A stretch of 21,269 nucleotides of DNA from Pseudomonadota bacterium (lineage in GTDB: Bacteria > Desulfobacterota > Desulfovibrionia > Desulfovibrionales > Desulfovibrionaceae), in assembly GCA_023426275.1 (NCBI GenBank), contig JAFABC010000127.1, positions 1 to 21,269 on the forward strand, written 5' to 3'. Position 1 is the first letter of the stretch, and each line of letters starts with the position of its first letter. Below, in pieces: positions 15,854 through 21,269 of the stretch. Below the pieces are notes generated by a model. It saw only the letters and a program-made list of their open reading frames with translations. It was not told the DNA's origin and ran no database searches. A program made the translations under genes and the position numbers.

Positions 15854-17899
15854 TTAGGAGGGCCGCGTCAGCCACAACACGAATTCTTTTTTCTTGTCGC
15901 CCGGCCAGGGCGCGCCCGGCGCCGGCCGCTGCTTGGACACGACCAGCCCCTGCCCTTCCAGTCGGGGGACGATGCCTTTGTGCATGAGGATTTCCACGGC
16001 CTTGCGCAGGGGCATGCCCGCGAAATCGGGCACGGCGTGGATGGAGACGGGTTCGACCGAATCCGGCGCCGAATTGGCGATGTCCATGATTTGCTTGTCC
16101 GCCGTCGTGGGAGCGGTCGGCGCGGGGGCGGGCGCGGCCGCCTCGGCCCTGGTCGGGGCCTCATCGGCCGCCTGGCCGCCGTTGGCCGCCAGTTGCACCG
16201 TGTCGGGCAGCCGGCCCAGGTAGGACAACATGCGCAGGGTCATCCCCTTGACGGCCGGCGCGGCCACGACCCCGCCGTAATGGCTCGGTTCGGGCTCGTC
16301 GATCATCACGAGGAAAATGTATTCCGGCGAAATGGCCGGCACAAAGGAAACAAACGATCCCAGGTACTTGTTGCCATACCCGCCATGGGCGGCGGCCTTT
16401 TGGGCGGTGCCGGTCTTGCCGCCGACGTCCAGGCCCGGGATGCGGGCCGTTTTGCCGGTGCCGTGGTCCTCGTGCACCACCTCGCGCATCATGCCCTGGA
16501 CGGCGCGGGCCACATCGGTGTCGAAAACGCGGTAGGGCTTGATCCTGGACTCGCTTTCATCCGGGGTGAGCACCAGCCGCAACGGCTTGTACACGCCGTC
16601 GTTGGCCAGGATGAGGTAGGCCTGGGCCAGCTGGATGGGCGTCACGGCGATGCCCTGGCCAAAGGACTGGGTGGCCACGTCCAGGGGCGACCAGGATTTG
16701 ACCGGCCGCACGAGCCCCTTGGCCTCGCCGGGGATGGGCAGGCCCGTGGGCCGGCCGAAGCCCAGCTTCTCGAAATAATCGTGCACCCGGGTGGCCCCGA
16801 GTTCGAGCCCGATCTTGGCCGCGCCGATGTTGCTCGACACGCGCACGATCATGTGGACCGGCAGCGTGCCGTAGGAGTGGGTGTCGCGGATGACCCGGCC
16901 GGCGAACCGGAACCGGCCGTTTTCGCAGTTAAACGGGGTGGAGGGCTTCACCACCCGCTCCTGCAGGGCGGCGGCCACGAGCAGGGGCTTCATGGTGGAG
17001 CCGGGCTCGAACACGTCCTGGGCGGCATGGTCGCGGGCCACGCGGGGACTGATGCCGCGCCCCACGTTGGGATTGAAAAAGGGATAGTTGGCCATGGCCA
17101 GGATTTCGCCCGTGGGCACGTGCACCACGATGGCCGTGCCGCCCTTGGCGTGGTTGGTGGTCACGGCCTTTTCCAGCTCGTCCTCGGCGAAAAACTGAAT
17201 CTGCGCGTCGATGGTCAGGCGCACGTCCTGGCCGTTGATGTCGGCCAGCTCCCGGCCCTGGGAATCGAAAAAGAAGCGCCGCCCCGAGGCGTCGCGCTGC
17301 ACCACGTACTTGGCCTGATGGCCGGTCAGGCGCTTGTCGAAGGCCTTTTCGAGCCCTTCCAGGCCCACGTCGCCCACGCCGACAAAACCCATGAGCTGGC
17401 TGGCCAGATGGCCGTTGGGATAGAACCGGCCGAATTCCTGGCTGAAATACACGCCCGGCAGCTTGGCCTCGCGGATCAGGGCCGCGGTGCGGTCACCGAC
17501 CCGCCAGGACAGGTAGATCATGGAGGATTTGCTCTGGAGCTTTTGCTTGATGCGCTGCTCCTTGACATGGAGCACCTTGGACAGAAACGCGGCCGTCCTG
17601 GCCACGTCGGTCACTTCCCTGGGCCGCACGAACAGGGCCTCGCACTCCACGCTCTTGGCCAGCAACCGGCCGCCCCGGTCATGGATCTCGCCCCGGGCGC
17701 CCTTGTCCACCTCGGAGGCCAGATGCTGCCGCACGGCCTTTTCCGCCAGTTCCGGTCCGGCCACGATCTGCAAATAGGCCGCACGGCCCCACAGGGCCAG
17801 CCAGGCCAGACAGAAAAAGACGCCGACGCAGGTCAGTTTGACCCGGCTCCAGTCCCTGACGGTCTTCTGCCGCCGATCTCTGGGTGCAGCTGTGCGCAT
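15854..17899 (-). CDS. ftsI: Septal transpeptidase FtsI (class B PBP) with a C-terminal PASTA domain
   Basis: Class B penicillin-binding protein that crosslinks septal peptidoglycan in partnership with FtsW. It is 681 residues, about 90 more than E. coli FtsI. A single membrane anchor lies at about 21-46. The pedestal domain begins near ARGEIHDRGGRLLA (68-81). The catalytic triad motifs are S301-T-M-K304, S355-S-N357 and K495-T-G497. An Ala/Pro/Thr-rich linker (about 571-605) leads to one PASTA repeat covering about 617-680, starting VSIHAVPDFAGMPLRKAVE. PASTA is typical of Gram-positive PBPs and is absent from E. coli FtsI. The ATG at 17899 lies 17 bp after the ftsL stop with a weak AGGA site. 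The place between ftsL and murE is the canonical ftsI position. Confidence 0.97.
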   Translation of the reverse strand: MRTAAPRDRRQKTVRDWSRVKLTCVGVFFCLAWLALWGRAAYLQIVAGPELAEKAVRQHLASEVDKGARGEIHDRGGRLLAKSVECEALFVRPREVTDVARTAAFLSKVLHVKEQRIKQKLQSKSSMIYLSWRVGDRTAALIREAKLPGVYFSQEFGRFYPNGHLASQLMGFVGVGDVGLEGLEKAFDKRLTGHQAKYVVQRDASGRRFFFDSQGRELADINGQDVRLTIDAQIQFFAEDELEKAVTTNHAKGGTAIVVHVPTGEILAMANYPFFNPNVGRGISPRVARDHAAQDVFEPGSTMKPLLVAAALQERVVKPSTPFNCENGRFRFAGRVIRDTHSYGTLPVHMIVRVSSNIGAAKIGLELGATRVHDYFEKLGFGRPTGLPIPGEAKGLVRPVKSWSPLDVATQSFGQGIAVTPIQLAQAYLILANDGVYKPLRLVLTPDESESRIKPYRVFDTDVARAVQGMMREVVHEDHGTGKTARIPGLDVGGKTGTAQKAAAHGGYGNKYLGSFVSFVPAISPEYIFLVMIDEPEPSHYGGVVAAPAVKGMTLRMLSYLGRLPDTVQLAANGGQAADEAPTRAEAAAPAPAPTAPTTADKQIMDIANSAPDSVEPVSIHAVPDFAGMPLRKAVEILMHKGIVPRLEGQGLVVSKQRPAPGAPWPGDKKKEFVLWLTRPS

Positions 17900-17916
17900 G
17901 GCCGTGCCGGAATCCT

Positions 17917-18327
17917 TCAGGGCTTTTGCGCGGACCGGGCCTTGGTCCGCGCCGTGGTCGCGGTCCGGCCCCGGGCTGCCGCCCTGGTGGTGGCCGTGGC
18001 CCGCAACGTCTCGGAGGCGGCCACCAGCGGCGCGGCCTCCACGTCCCCTTTCTCGTTGACGCGACGAATCTGGCCGGGTCGCGCCGGCCCCAGGCCGTAA
18101 TCACGCGCCACCGCACGCAGCCGGGCCGGGGTGATCAGCGTGTTGCGCTCCACCTCGAGCTTGGCGGTCAACCCTTCCACGTTGTCGATCTGCCGCTGCA
18201 TCTTGTTGAGTTCATAGGCCAGATCGACCCGTTCGATGTTGAGCCACACCAGACCCAGGCCGAAGACCAAAAGCAAGACGAGGCTGAAGGCCATGGATAT
18301 GGCCCATTCCCGTGACAGCGTCCCCAT
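17917..18327 (-). CDS. ftsL: FtsL-like cell division protein
   Basis: A 136-residue bitopic membrane protein in the canonical ftsL position. After a short cytoplasmic N-terminus (MGTLSREWAI) there is one transmembrane helix at about 11-30, then a coiled-coil-like stretch (about 33-63) that would pair with FtsB in the periplasm. The segment ITPARLRAVARDYGLG (65-80) resembles the conserved FtsL end. The last 30 residues are low-complexity, rich in Ala, Thr and Arg (net strongly basic), and unusual for FtsL. The start is the ATG at 18327 because it has a near-perfect AAGGAGG site, while longer forms would run into rsmH. The family diverges quickly, so the name rests on topology and context as much as on residues. 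Confidence 0.85.
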   Translation of the reverse strand: MGTLSREWAISMAFSLVLLLVFGLGLVWLNIERVDLAYELNKMQRQIDNVEGLTAKLEVERNTLITPARLRAVARDYGLGPARPGQIRRVNEKGDVEAAPLVAASETLRATATTRAAARGRTATTARTKARSAQKP

Positions 18328-18337
18328 CTCCCCTCCT

Positions 18338-19312
18338 TCAGACTCCGGTTTGACCGCCGCCCTCCGGCAGTCGCTCGGCCACGCGCAACTTGGCGCTACG
18401 CGCCCGCGAATTGGCCGCAACCTCCTCCTCGCCGGCCATGACGGGCTTCTTGGTCAGAATGCGCAACCGCGCATGGTGGCCGCACACGCACACCACCTGT
18501 TCGCGGGGACACAGACAGTCGGTGGCTTCGAGCCGGAAAGCCCGCTTGACCAGCCTGTCTTCGAGGGAATGGAAGGAAATCACGGCCACCCGCCCTCCCG
18601 TGGCGAGATAATCGGGGATGGCCTGTAAAAACGCCTCCAGTTCCCCAAGCTCGTCATTGACCGCCATGCGCAGGGCCTGAAACGTCCTGGTGGCCGGATG
18701 CTGCCTGGCCGTGGCCCGCCACTTGGCCGGGTAGGCGGCCGCCACCACCTCGGCCAACCGGCTGGTGGTGGTGATGGCGGCGTCTTCCCGGGCGGAGACA
18801 ATGGCCCTGGCGATGCGGCCCGCCTGCGGGTCCTCGCCGTAGGTCCGGATGATGTCCCGGAGTCTGGCGAACGAGGCCAGGTTGACCAGCGCCTCGGCCT
18901 TCTCTCCGCCGTCTTCGGCCCCCATGCGCATGTCCAGGGGCCCGTCATGCAAAAACCCGAAGCCGCGCTCCGGGTCGTCGAGCTGCAAGGAAGACACCCC
19001 CGCGTCCACCAGTGCGGCATCGACCTTCTCCCACCCCACCTCGGCCAGGGCCGCCGGAAACCGGCCAAACGGCGTGCGCACGAGCCGCACCCGTTCGCCG
19101 TATGCCTGCAAACGCCGCCCGGCCTCGGAAAGGGCCTCCCTGTCCCTGTCCAGGCCAAGCAACCAGGCATCGCCTCCGGCCGCTTCGAGCATCCCCCGGG
19201 CATGCCCGCCAAGCCCTGTCGTGGCGTCCAAAATTTTCATTCCCGGCCGGATGGCCAGGTACTCAATGACTTCGCCAAGGAGCACTGGGACATGCACGGG
19301 ATTGGTCAACAT
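18338..19312 (-). CDS. rsmH: 16S rRNA (cytosine(1402)-N(4))-methyltransferase RsmH
   Basis: S-adenosylmethionine-dependent methyltransferase (formerly MraW) that modifies C1402 in the ribosomal P site. It is 324 residues. The N-terminus has HVPVLLGEVIEYL (7-19) and the SAM-binding motif LDATTGLGGHARG (28-40). ALVDAGVSSLQLDDPERGFGF is at about 100-120, and the conserved VISFHSLEDRLVK at 244-256. A cysteine pair motif, CLCP and CVCG (266-278), is followed by TKKP. The ATG at 19312 is 10 bp after the mraZ stop with a poor ribosome-binding site, which suggests translational coupling to mraZ. It is the usual second gene of dcw clusters. Confidence 0.98.
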   Translation of the reverse strand: MLTNPVHVPVLLGEVIEYLAIRPGMKILDATTGLGGHARGMLEAAGGDAWLLGLDRDREALSEAGRRLQAYGERVRLVRTPFGRFPAALAEVGWEKVDAALVDAGVSSLQLDDPERGFGFLHDGPLDMRMGAEDGGEKAEALVNLASFARLRDIIRTYGEDPQAGRIARAIVSAREDAAITTTSRLAEVVAAAYPAKWRATARQHPATRTFQALRMAVNDELGELEAFLQAIPDYLATGGRVAVISFHSLEDRLVKRAFRLEATDCLCPREQVVCVCGHHARLRILTKKPVMAGEEEVAANSRARSAKLRVAERLPEGGGQTGV

Positions 19313-19322
19313 GATCGGGAAC

Positions 19323-19781
19323 CTAGAGCTTGAGCTTTACGCCGGATTGGGCCAGGGCCGCCAGATCGGCATCGAAACGCAGGCCAACCTGCCGCCGGCG
19401 CTCCTCGAACTTGGCCTGATTCCAAATTTCAATTTTTTCGCCAACGCCCGCCAGCACCAAGTCCTTGTCCAGTTCGGCAAAGGTGCGCAGATACGGTGGC
19501 ACGAGAATGCGTCCCTGCTTGTCCGGAACCACTTCCATGGCCCCGGAAATATAAAACCGCTCCAGGTCCCTGATGCGGGGATCAAGCTTGTTGCCGGCCC
19601 GGAAACTCTCCTCCACCTCCTCCCAGGCGGGCAGGGGATAGCCGGTTATGGCGCCATCGAAGTTGTTGGTGAGCATGATCCGGCCGTCCTTGTCGAGGCG
19701 CAAGACCTCCTCCCGAAAATCGGGCGGGAGCATCAAGCGGCCCTTGGGGTCCAGGCTGCGATAGGAGTGCCCTCGGAACAC
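19323..19781 (-). CDS. mraZ: Transcriptional regulator MraZ
   Basis: DNA-binding regulator at the head of dcw operons, built from two swapped-hairpin AbrB-type repeats and known in other bacteria to form ring-shaped oligomers. It is 152 residues. The family N-terminus MFRGHSYRSLDPKGRL is intact, and the two DxxGR motifs are DPKGR (11-15) and DKQGR (87-91), the second in DKQGRILVPPYLR. The start is a GTG at 19779-19781 with GAGG a short distance upstream. MraZ of E. coli represses its own operon through short G-rich direct repeats spaced every 10 nt, and matching repeats are present here 21-45 bp upstream of the start codon. Confidence 0.98.
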   Translation of the reverse strand: MFRGHSYRSLDPKGRLMLPPDFREEVLRLDKDGRIMLTNNFDGAITGYPLPAWEEVEESFRAGNKLDPRIRDLERFYISGAMEVVPDKQGRILVPPYLRTFAELDKDLVLAGVGEKIEIWNQAKFEERRRQVGLRFDADLAALAQSGVKLKL

Positions 19782-19801
19782 GTTGCCTCACAGCGGCGGC
19801 C

Positions 19802-19826
19802 ACCACTTCTTACCACCTTTTCCCAC
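19802..19826 (-). promoter_or_regulatory. Probable MraZ operator: three GTGG repeats at 10-nt spacing
   Basis: On the minus strand, GTGGG (19826-19822), GTGGT (19816-19812) and GTGGT (19806-19802) recur at exactly 10-nt intervals, just downstream of the proposed mraZ -10 element. Two related pentamers, TGGGT (19847-19843) and AGGGA (19837-19833), also 10 nt apart, lie in the promoter spacer. Known MraZ operators, such as the E. coli TGGGN repeats separated by 5 nt, have the same 10-nt period. The position would let bound MraZ block RNA polymerase. The repeats are seen directly; binding is inferred. Confidence 0.75.
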
Positions 19827-19857
19827 ATTCTCTCCCTCAATCACCCAGGGGTGTCAA
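19827..19857 (-). promoter_or_regulatory. Probable sigma70 promoter for the dcw operon
   Basis: A perfect -35 hexamer TTGACA reads on the minus strand at 19857-19852. The best -10 is GAGAAT at 19832-19827, matching four of six consensus bases, with a 19-nt spacer, slightly longer than ideal. It would start transcription about 35-45 bp upstream of the mraZ GTG. The GTGG repeats begin immediately downstream of the -10. Confidence 0.55.
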
Positions 19858-19887
19858 GAAGAAACCACCAAGCCGCAAAAACTTGCC

Positions 19888-19935
19888 TTTTCAGGCCAGA
19901 TTCGTTCCCAAACCCCCTTCAGAAGGGCCTGAAAA
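19888..19935. promoter_or_regulatory. 10-bp perfect inverted repeat upstream of the mraZ promoter
   Basis: Arms ttttcaggcc (19888-19897) and ggcctgaaaa (19926-19935) are exact reverse complements separated by 28 bp. A smaller palindrome, cccttc-a-gaaggg (19915-19927), overlaps the right arm. The dyad is 31 bp upstream of the -35 hexamer of mraZ, a suitable place for an activator or repressor that could serve either divergent gene. It has no T run of the terminator type. The binding protein is unknown. Confidence 0.4.
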
Positions 19936-20153
19936 TACTGAATTGCGCTGCAAGCACGCCCAAGCGCCCACGCAGGGCGACGCAGCACGGCGGGGAAACC
20001 ACGCAGCCCCGGCGCGCCGCCGGCGGCAAGCCTTGCCAGAAGGTGTTCAAATCCGTTAAGGAAATGGCAGTCCTGACGTACCATCTTTCACGGCTCGTGC
20101 AGGGGCGCGCGGGCGAACGCCGACAAGGGTTTTCCACCCATGGAAGGGGCAGC

Positions 20154-21164
20154 ATGCGCGACAGGCCGACTCTCGACGTCCCGGCGGGGCTGGAGGAAGA
20201 ATACTACCAGATCAATCCCGACATCCTCCAAAGCTTCAGCAAGTTCCGTCCACCGCTCAATATCTATCGCTTTCTCGAACCCGTCAGCCGGATCACTCCA
20301 TATTATAAGGTCGGGGAACGGCTTTCCAAGGAACAGACCCTTGAACTGGCGGAACTTGTCGCCCAGGGCGTGATCTTCGTTTCCCGCGAGGACCACTCCA
20401 TCTACGTCAAGCACATCAGCCACCAGCTCGATCTGGTGCTGCTCGACAAGCATCTCACCGAAAGCGAGACCGCCGACATCTTCCAGATCGGGCTGACCCG
20501 GCGCATGGAGGCGTTTTTCGACCAGCCGGTGCGGCTGGTCTACGAGAAGGTGCACGAGGACGCCCTCGTGCTGACGGAATACGTGTGGGAGGATTTTCAC
20601 CGGGCCAAGGCGCTGGGGCGGCGGCTGCACCCCAACCACACCCTGGCCAACCACGCGGTCAACTGCGCCCTGCTCGGCCTGCACCTGTTTCTGGACAGCC
20701 AGTCCGAGACCTTCCGCGACGCCAAACACGCCCGCACCAGCCTGGACCGCCTCGTGCTCGGCCTGCTTCTGCACGACCTGGGCATGACCCGGGTGCCGGC
20801 CCTCATCCGCGACAAGACCAAGCCGCTTCTGCCCGACGAGATGCAGAAGATTCGCGGCCACACCATGGCCGGCTACGAAATGCTCGCCCGGCTCGACATC
20901 AAGTTTCCGGAAATGGAACGGTGCGTGTCCGAGCACCACGAACGCCTGGACGGCTCGGGCTATCCCCAAAAGCTCGGCATGGGCTCGATCTCGGAGACGG
21001 GACTGCTCGCCGGCGTGGTCGATTCCTATTGCGCCATGCGCACCAAGCGCATTTACGCCCCGGCCATGGAACCGCTGGCCGCGGCCAAGAAGCTGCTGGA
21101 CGACTCCCGGCGCTACCCGGCCGATCTGGTCAAACGCCTGCTCGGCCTCCTGGCCGGCGGCTAA
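20154..21164 (+). CDS. HD-GYP-type metal-dependent phosphohydrolase-like protein
   Basis: A 336-residue cytoplasmic protein with no obvious signal peptide or membrane segment. The C-terminal half is an HD-GYP domain, a family that hydrolyses cyclic di-GMP: NHTLANHAVN (161-170), the HD pair H207-D208 in LLLHDLG, H236 in RGHTMAGYEML, and the complete signature HHERLDGSGYP at 261-271. D290 occupies the later conserved metal-ligand position. The usual lysine of HDxGK is replaced by Met211, and the downstream RPY-like region reads MRTKRIY, so activity is uncertain. The N-terminal 140 residues form an unassigned alpha/beta region. The start chosen, ATG 20154, follows GGAAGGGG; ATG 20064 is an in-frame alternative. 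It is divergent from the dcw operon and ends in TAA-TAG. Confidence 0.88.
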   Translation: MRDRPTLDVPAGLEEEYYQINPDILQSFSKFRPPLNIYRFLEPVSRITPYYKVGERLSKEQTLELAELVAQGVIFVSREDHSIYVKHISHQLDLVLLDKHLTESETADIFQIGLTRRMEAFFDQPVRLVYEKVHEDALVLTEYVWEDFHRAKALGRRLHPNHTLANHAVNCALLGLHLFLDSQSETFRDAKHARTSLDRLVLGLLLHDLGMTRVPALIRDKTKPLLPDEMQKIRGHTMAGYEMLARLDIKFPEMERCVSEHHERLDGSGYPQKLGMGSISETGLLAGVVDSYCAMRTKRIYAPAMEPLAAAKKLLDDSRRYPADLVKRLLGLLAGG

Positions 21165-21179
21165 TAGCCAACGACGAAG

Positions 21180-21202
21180 ATGCCCCCGGCGGCCGGGGGC
21201 AT
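21180..21202. terminator. Strong GC-rich hairpin after the HD-GYP gene
   Basis: Arms atgcccccgg (21180-21189) and ccgggggcat (21193-21202) form a perfect 10-bp stem with a 3-nt loop, 15 bp after the HD-GYP stop codon. No T run follows on either strand. It probably marks the transcript end, possibly shared with a convergent gene. Confidence 0.55.
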
Positions 21203-21221
21203 GGTGTCCCCCCGGTCCCCC

Positions 21222-21269
21222 TCAACGTTTCTTTGCGGCGCGAAGCGACGCTGGCGCACCTTGGCGGCG
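21222..21269 (-). CDS. Possible C-terminus of a convergent gene (partial, unidentified)
   Basis: The last 48 bp read on the minus strand as an open frame ending RRQGAPASLRAAKKR followed by TGA at 21224-21222. Such a basic tail stopping just before a hairpin fits the end of a convergent gene whose body lies beyond the right edge. The stretch is too short to identify or to distinguish from chance. Confidence 0.22.
   Translation of the reverse strand, partial: RRQGAPASLRAAKKR

Larger units (their letters stand above)
19782..20153. other. Divergent intergenic region between mraZ and the HD-GYP gene
   Basis: This 372-bp stretch separates mraZ (minus) from the HD-GYP gene (plus). The mraZ half carries the promoter, operator repeats and a 10-bp inverted repeat listed separately. 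The half nearer the HD-GYP gene (about 19940-20130) is GC-rich with three acgcag words and a short palindrome near 20011-20023, but I see no convincing plus-strand promoter. An ATG at 20064, in frame with the HD-GYP gene, would extend that protein by 30 residues. A small minus-strand open frame here lacks coding character. Confidence 0.7.

Noticed and set aside
19854..20084. 76-codon minus-strand open frame in the mraZ-HD-GYP intergenic region
   Set aside because: It overlaps the dyad and reaches the dcw promoter, has only a weak ribosome-binding site and no recognisable motif. I see no support for translation.
18849..20153. Upstream part of the plus-strand frame that contains the HD-GYP gene
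   Set aside because: It runs antisense through rsmH and mraZ. The HD-GYP similarity and ribosome-binding site place the start at 20154, or at most 20064.
1..21269. Search for an undescribed multi-gene system, CRISPR array, insertion sequence, tRNA or rRNA
   Set aside because: The window is a conserved housekeeping cluster with dense identified genes. I saw no transposase, spaced repeats of the CRISPR type, tRNA-like cloverleaf or rRNA sequence, and no sign of horizontal transfer in composition.

Overview
This window is a nearly complete division and cell-wall (dcw) cluster from a high-GC Gram-negative bacterium. The layout, the very high G+C with strong third-position GC bias, the meso-diaminopimelate-type MurE, the PASTA-tailed FtsI and the G-rich palindromes between genes all suggest a Desulfovibrio-like deltaproteobacterium (Desulfovibrionaceae). 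That placement is inference; no marker here settles the genus.

Layout. Nearly everything lies on the minus strand, so transcription runs from about 19.8 kb down to 1. The order is mraZ - rsmH - ftsL - ftsI - murE - murF - mraY - murD - ftsW - murG - murC - murB - ftsQ - ftsA - ftsZ, the classical dcw order with no ddl gene between murB and ftsQ. Most joints are translationally coupled: ATGA-type overlaps occur at murF/mraY, murD/ftsW, ftsW/murG, murG/murC and murB/ftsQ, with longer overlaps at murE/murF and murC/murB. The only sizeable internal gap is 138 bp between ftsQ and ftsA, and it holds two adjacent perfect inverted repeats. After ftsZ comes a cluster of GC-rich hairpins, then a stand-alone radical SAM protein and a LysE/RhtB-type exporter that runs off the left edge.

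At the right end, a 372-bp divergent intergenic region separates mraZ from a plus-strand HD-GYP-type gene. It carries a TTGACA promoter for mraZ, three 10-nt-spaced GTGG repeats that look like the MraZ autoregulatory operator, and a 10-bp inverted repeat further upstream. The HD-GYP gene ends at a strong hairpin, and the last 48 bp may hold the C-terminus of a convergent minus-strand gene.

How the genes work together. MurB, MurC, MurD, MurE and MurF build UDP-MurNAc-pentapeptide. MraY and MurG turn it into lipid II. FtsW and FtsI polymerise and crosslink it at the septum. FtsL and FtsQ form part of the periplasmic divisome core, FtsA and FtsZ form the cytoplasmic ring, and MraZ and RsmH are the usual leading regulatory and rRNA-methylating genes. 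I found no new multi-gene system. The observations most worth follow-up are the MraZ operator, two FtsZ C-terminal-peptide motifs in one protein, a Cys in place of the MurB catalytic Ser, the ftsQ-ftsA dyads, and the hairpin cluster after ftsZ.
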